Shown here: positions 5,547 to 7,452 of the stretch, in pieces
How positions within the stretch are numbered: position 1 is the first letter of the stretch
Layout of the letters: each line of letters starts with the position of its first letter
Source of the DNA: RGIG5612 sp964528825
GTDB lineage: Bacteria; Bacillota; Clostridia; Lachnospirales; Lachnospiraceae
Length of the DNA: 7,452 nucleotides
Assembly: GCA_964528825.1 (NCBI GenBank)
Contig: CAZGVB010000054.1
Location: 1-7,452 of the forward strand
Direction of reading: 5' to 3'
Notes under the pieces: model-generated
Seen by the model: the letters and a program-made list of their open reading frames with translations, nothing else
Told to the model about the DNA's origin: nothing
The model's database searches: none
Position numbers and translations under genes: made by a program

Positions 5547-5796
5547 TTTTGTTTTTTTTCAGAAAGTGGGGAGCGAAGGTCCGGATATGCCGCTCAAGCA
5601 TCCAAAAGAGAATAAATTTTGTGATCTGATATATGGGATGAGGGGGATTGTTATCCTAATAGTTAAAATGCGAAAAATGGCATTAAAATGCCCAAAAATG
5701 GCATTTGACCGTTTTCGGGCGGGAAGAAAATTTGTGTAAAAAAATATTGACGAAATTTGCAGGTGGGTTTTGTGGGAATTGTATAGTGTCTGGCTT
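5547..5796. other. Intergenic region between LysR gene and the 133-aa gene
   Basis: No gene is visible in this stretch. It contains the T-tract after the dyad, the tandem repeat at 5663-5703 and several A/T-rich tracts. I found no convincing promoter hexamer pair for the minus-strand unit, although one must lie here unless the pair is read from the LysR transcript. Confidence 0.55.
5663..5703. repeat. Two tandem 20/21-bp repeats with a GGCATT/AATGCC dyad
   Basis: Copy 1 (5663-5682) is TTAAAATGCGAAAAATGGCA. Copy 2 (5683-5703) differs by CC for G in the middle and is one base longer. Across the junction GGCATT-AA-AATGCC (5679-5692) is a perfect dyad. The ~20-bp period is two helical turns, as expected for cooperative binding by a regulator, and the neighbouring LysR gene is an obvious candidate. 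The site lies 175-215 bp upstream of the 133-aa start. Confidence 0.55.
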
Positions 5797-5814
5797 TGGC
5801 AAAAAGCTTTGCCA
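5797..5814 (-). terminator. Hairpin directly after the LysR stop codon
   Basis: TGGCAAA and TTTGCCA are perfect 7-bp arms with a 4-nt loop, abutting the stop codon of the LysR gene. No T-run follows on the minus strand, so it is a weak terminator candidate or a 3'-end stabilising hairpin. Confidence 0.4.
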
Positions 5815-6735
5815 TCATTTCAAGCCCTGGGCCCATTCTTTTATAAATTCCTCAAGCAAATGGATCTCTGCTCTTGTTTTTTCGTCTCTCTTTACGATCA
5901 AAAATAAATCAATGTTGCAGTTTTCGCTTTCTGCAAAAGGCACCGCCGCAAGATTCGGATATGTTTCCGTAACACGCGTATTTTTAACAACATTTTCAAC
6001 AGAGATGACGATGCCTCTTCCTTGGCTTGCCATATAATGCGCCGTTTCCAGATTGCAGGCGTGATATGCTATTTTCGGTACAAATCCCACCTTCATGCAA
6101 CGATTCATATTATTTTCATATGCTGCGTATGCTGTGGACTGTATGATAAGCGGCTCACCCTTCAGATCGGCAAATGTAAGGCTTTCCCTCTTTGACAGAG
6201 GATTTTCTTTATTTATCACAAGGCAGTGGCGGCAATGATGCAGGAAATGTCCCCTAAAGAGCTGGCTGTTGATAGGACCCTCGCATATTCCGATATCTAC
6301 CGTGCCCTCCAGGATATGCTTTTGTATCTCATGATCAGAGCATTCGTTCAATATAATCTCCGTACCCGGATTGCGGTCCATGAATGTCTTTATCTGCTCA
6401 AATCCGAAATATTCGATCTCGCCGTTTGTGATATCCATGTAGATGGTCTTCGTCTCGCTCTGAATGTCCGGATTTAAGAAGCGCAGTGTATATATGCTTT
6501 CCAGCTCGTCTATGATATATCCGGCCTTTTTCTGCAGCAGCTCTCCTTCAGGTGTCAATATCATTCCCTGACGCGTACGATAAAACAATGATACTCCAAG
6601 GTCTTCTTCCATTTTTCCTATGGTTTTTCTGAGACCTTGCGGCGTGATATAAAGAACCTTTGCGGCCGCTGCTATATTCCCGACCTTGCTAAGTGTTAAA
6701 AATTCACGGAGATGCTTTGCATTAATGCTGTTCAT
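5815..6735 (-). CDS. LysR-family transcriptional regulator
   Basis: This 306-aa protein has the normal LysR-type length and order. An N-terminal winged helix-turn-helix covers about 4-65, with NIAAAAKVLYITPQGLRKTI as the helix-turn-helix and LGVSLFYRTRQGMILTPEGE as the wing region. A linker helix follows to about 88. A two-lobed periplasmic-binding-like effector domain runs from about 95 to 300, including VDIGICEGP (146-154) and the ASQGRGIVISVENVV segment (236-250). LysR proteins work as tetramers and activate or repress genes when a small ligand binds; the ligand and targets here are unknown. The only good ribosome binding site, AGGAGG at 6748-6753, is 12 nt from ATG, longer than usual, but no other in-frame start fits. 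It lies 74 bp after the upstream gene on the same strand. It has no divergent partner, so its target may be the minus-strand 133/89-aa pair downstream or elsewhere. Confidence 0.93.
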   Translation of the reverse strand: MNSINAKHLREFLTLSKVGNIAAAAKVLYITPQGLRKTIGKMEEDLGVSLFYRTRQGMILTPEGELLQKKAGYIIDELESIYTLRFLNPDIQSETKTIYMDITNGEIEYFGFEQIKTFMDRNPGTEIILNECSDHEIQKHILEGTVDIGICEGPINSQLFRGHFLHHCRHCLVINKENPLSKRESLTFADLKGEPLIIQSTAYAAYENNMNRCMKVGFVPKIAYHACNLETAHYMASQGRGIVISVENVVKNTRVTETYPNLAAVPFAESENCNIDLFLIVKRDEKTRAEIHLLEEFIKEWAQGLK

Positions 6736-6763
6736 ATATCCGTTTGTCCTCCTTTCGCGGCAA

Positions 6764-6796
6764 ATATTACAACCTTTATGTATCAGGACAGTCCTG
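6764..6796 (-). promoter_or_regulatory. Possible LysR promoter with a palindromic operator
   Basis: CAGGAC-A-GTCCTG (6784-6796) is a perfect 13-bp palindrome. Just downstream on the minus strand is a candidate -10 box TAATAT (forward 6764-6769), with no good -35 because the palindrome occupies that position. A site there fits autoregulation of the LysR gene. The start codon would lie only about 20 nt from the transcript start, so the promoter part is weak; the palindrome itself is clear. Confidence 0.35.
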
Positions 6797-6809
6797 TTTT
6801 CCTTATTTT

Positions 6810-7452
6810 TTAATTATCAATCGTAAGAAACCCTCTGACAAAAGCCTCGGGAAATGTAAATGTTTTTTCACCGTCATTAAATTTAACGCGCAGCTTCGTC
6901 CGCACCTGATTTATAAAGATGATCGTGCCTTCACCAAACGATTTATGCCTGACCATATCACCGATCTTGACATCAGGAATCTTAATCTCTTCTTTCGGCT
7001 TTTTGATGATTTGCGAAGATCCTTGCGTCGGCACGTTTGCGGGAGCTGCACCATATTTTTGTGTGATCGATCCGGCTGCCTTCGGTATACGTGCACTGCT
7101 ACCGGGCTCTGCAACCATCGCCGCCCCGTAGTCTTCTTCCGAATCTGAAGGATCCTCGTCTGCAGGGAATGAAAACGCAGACTGGATCGACAATGTAGCC
7201 TGCTGATTTGCATACAACGCATTATACTCTGCCCTGAGCAATACGGTATCCCATCCGCCGATATCCTCGCCCTCATGCATATCAATGCCGGTGTAGTTGA
7301 GACTCGAGTTCTCATAACGGCGGAATCCGAATATTCCTTGATTCATCTTTTCGGGATCGAAAAGTCCGATATCGCAGAGTACATCAAAGTCCTTCACCGA
7401 AAGGCCTGTGACCTTCTTGAAAAGGTCGGGTTCGAGCTGAGTAATAACATCC
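6810..7452 (-). CDS. C-terminal part of a larger protein with PcrA/UvrD-like tail module
   Basis: The frame is open to the window edge, so the N-terminus is missing; 213 residues are visible. A GTG at 7397 should not be taken as the start because the frame continues upstream as ITQLEPDLFKKVTGLS without a stop. The first ~85 visible residues (VTGLSVKDFDVLCDIGLF, FRRYENSSLNYTGID) form a conserved-looking domain that I have a sense of seeing in large Bacillota proteins but cannot name. A low-complexity acidic and Ala/Pro/Ser linker follows (about 90-155). The last ~50 residues, IGDMVRHKSFGEGTIIFI onward to FPEAFVRGFL, resemble the small beta-barrel tail of PcrA/UvrD helicases, a module that binds RNA polymerase in those proteins. 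The same tail also occurs on other Clostridial proteins, so a helicase is possible but not shown. No helicase motif lies within the visible part. Confidence 0.8.
   Translation of the reverse strand, partial: DVITQLEPDLFKKVTGLSVKDFDVLCDIGLFDPEKMNQGIFGFRRYENSSLNYTGIDMHEGEDIGGWDTVLLRAEYNALYANQQATLSIQSAFSFPADEDPSDSEEDYGAAMVAEPGSSARIPKAAGSITQKYGAAPANVPTQGSSQIIKKPKEEIKIPDVKIGDMVRHKSFGEGTIIFINQVRTKLRVKFNDGEKTFTFPEAFVRGFLTIDN

Overview
The window looks like an accessory stretch of a Bacillota (Clostridia) chromosome, possibly from a Lachnospiraceae-type gut or rumen bacterium. Most genes have strong AGGAGG-like ribosome binding sites, base composition is moderate, and the protein set fits: a WYL regulator, a LysR regulator, paired DUF4230 proteins and a degraded IS1249-like transposase. 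This taxonomic call is an inference from style, not from a marker gene. A run of 100 Ns flanked by an exact 55-bp duplication shows that the sequence is a draft scaffold.

Layout. (1) 20-1012, minus: a WYL-domain regulator. (2) 1013-1536: a long divergent intergenic region with a three-copy 22-bp tandem repeat, several short dyads and a possible leader hairpin. (3) 1537-3801, plus: a tight three-gene unit of two single-pass membrane proteins of the DUF4230 type and an unrecognised 320-aa soluble protein. (4) 3796-4132: an imperfect ~61-bp tandem duplication, then a 52-aa hydrophobic protein with two membrane segments and a GxxxGxxxG glycine zipper. (5) 4125-4328, minus: the frameshifted 3' remnant of an IS transposase, whose tail overlaps the end of the 52-aa gene. 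(6) 4496-4651: two hairpins that probably end transcription of the minus-strand genes to the right. (7) 4663-5488, minus: a translationally coupled pair of unknown genes (133 aa and 89 aa), the first split by the N gap. (8) 5489-5814: an intergenic region with a 28-bp dyad and a 20/21-bp tandem repeat. (9) 5815-6735, minus: a LysR-family regulator. (10) 6810-7452, minus: the C-terminal part of a larger protein that ends in a PcrA/UvrD-like tail module.

How the parts may work together: the WYL gene and the DUF4230 unit diverge from a shared, repeat-rich region, so the regulator may control that unit. WYL regulators often sit beside phage-defence or stress loci, but nothing here is a recognised defence effector. 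The most interesting candidate for an undescribed system is the DUF4230 pair with the 320-aa protein and perhaps the downstream 52-aa membrane peptide. The coupled 133/89-aa pair is the second. No function is assigned to either.
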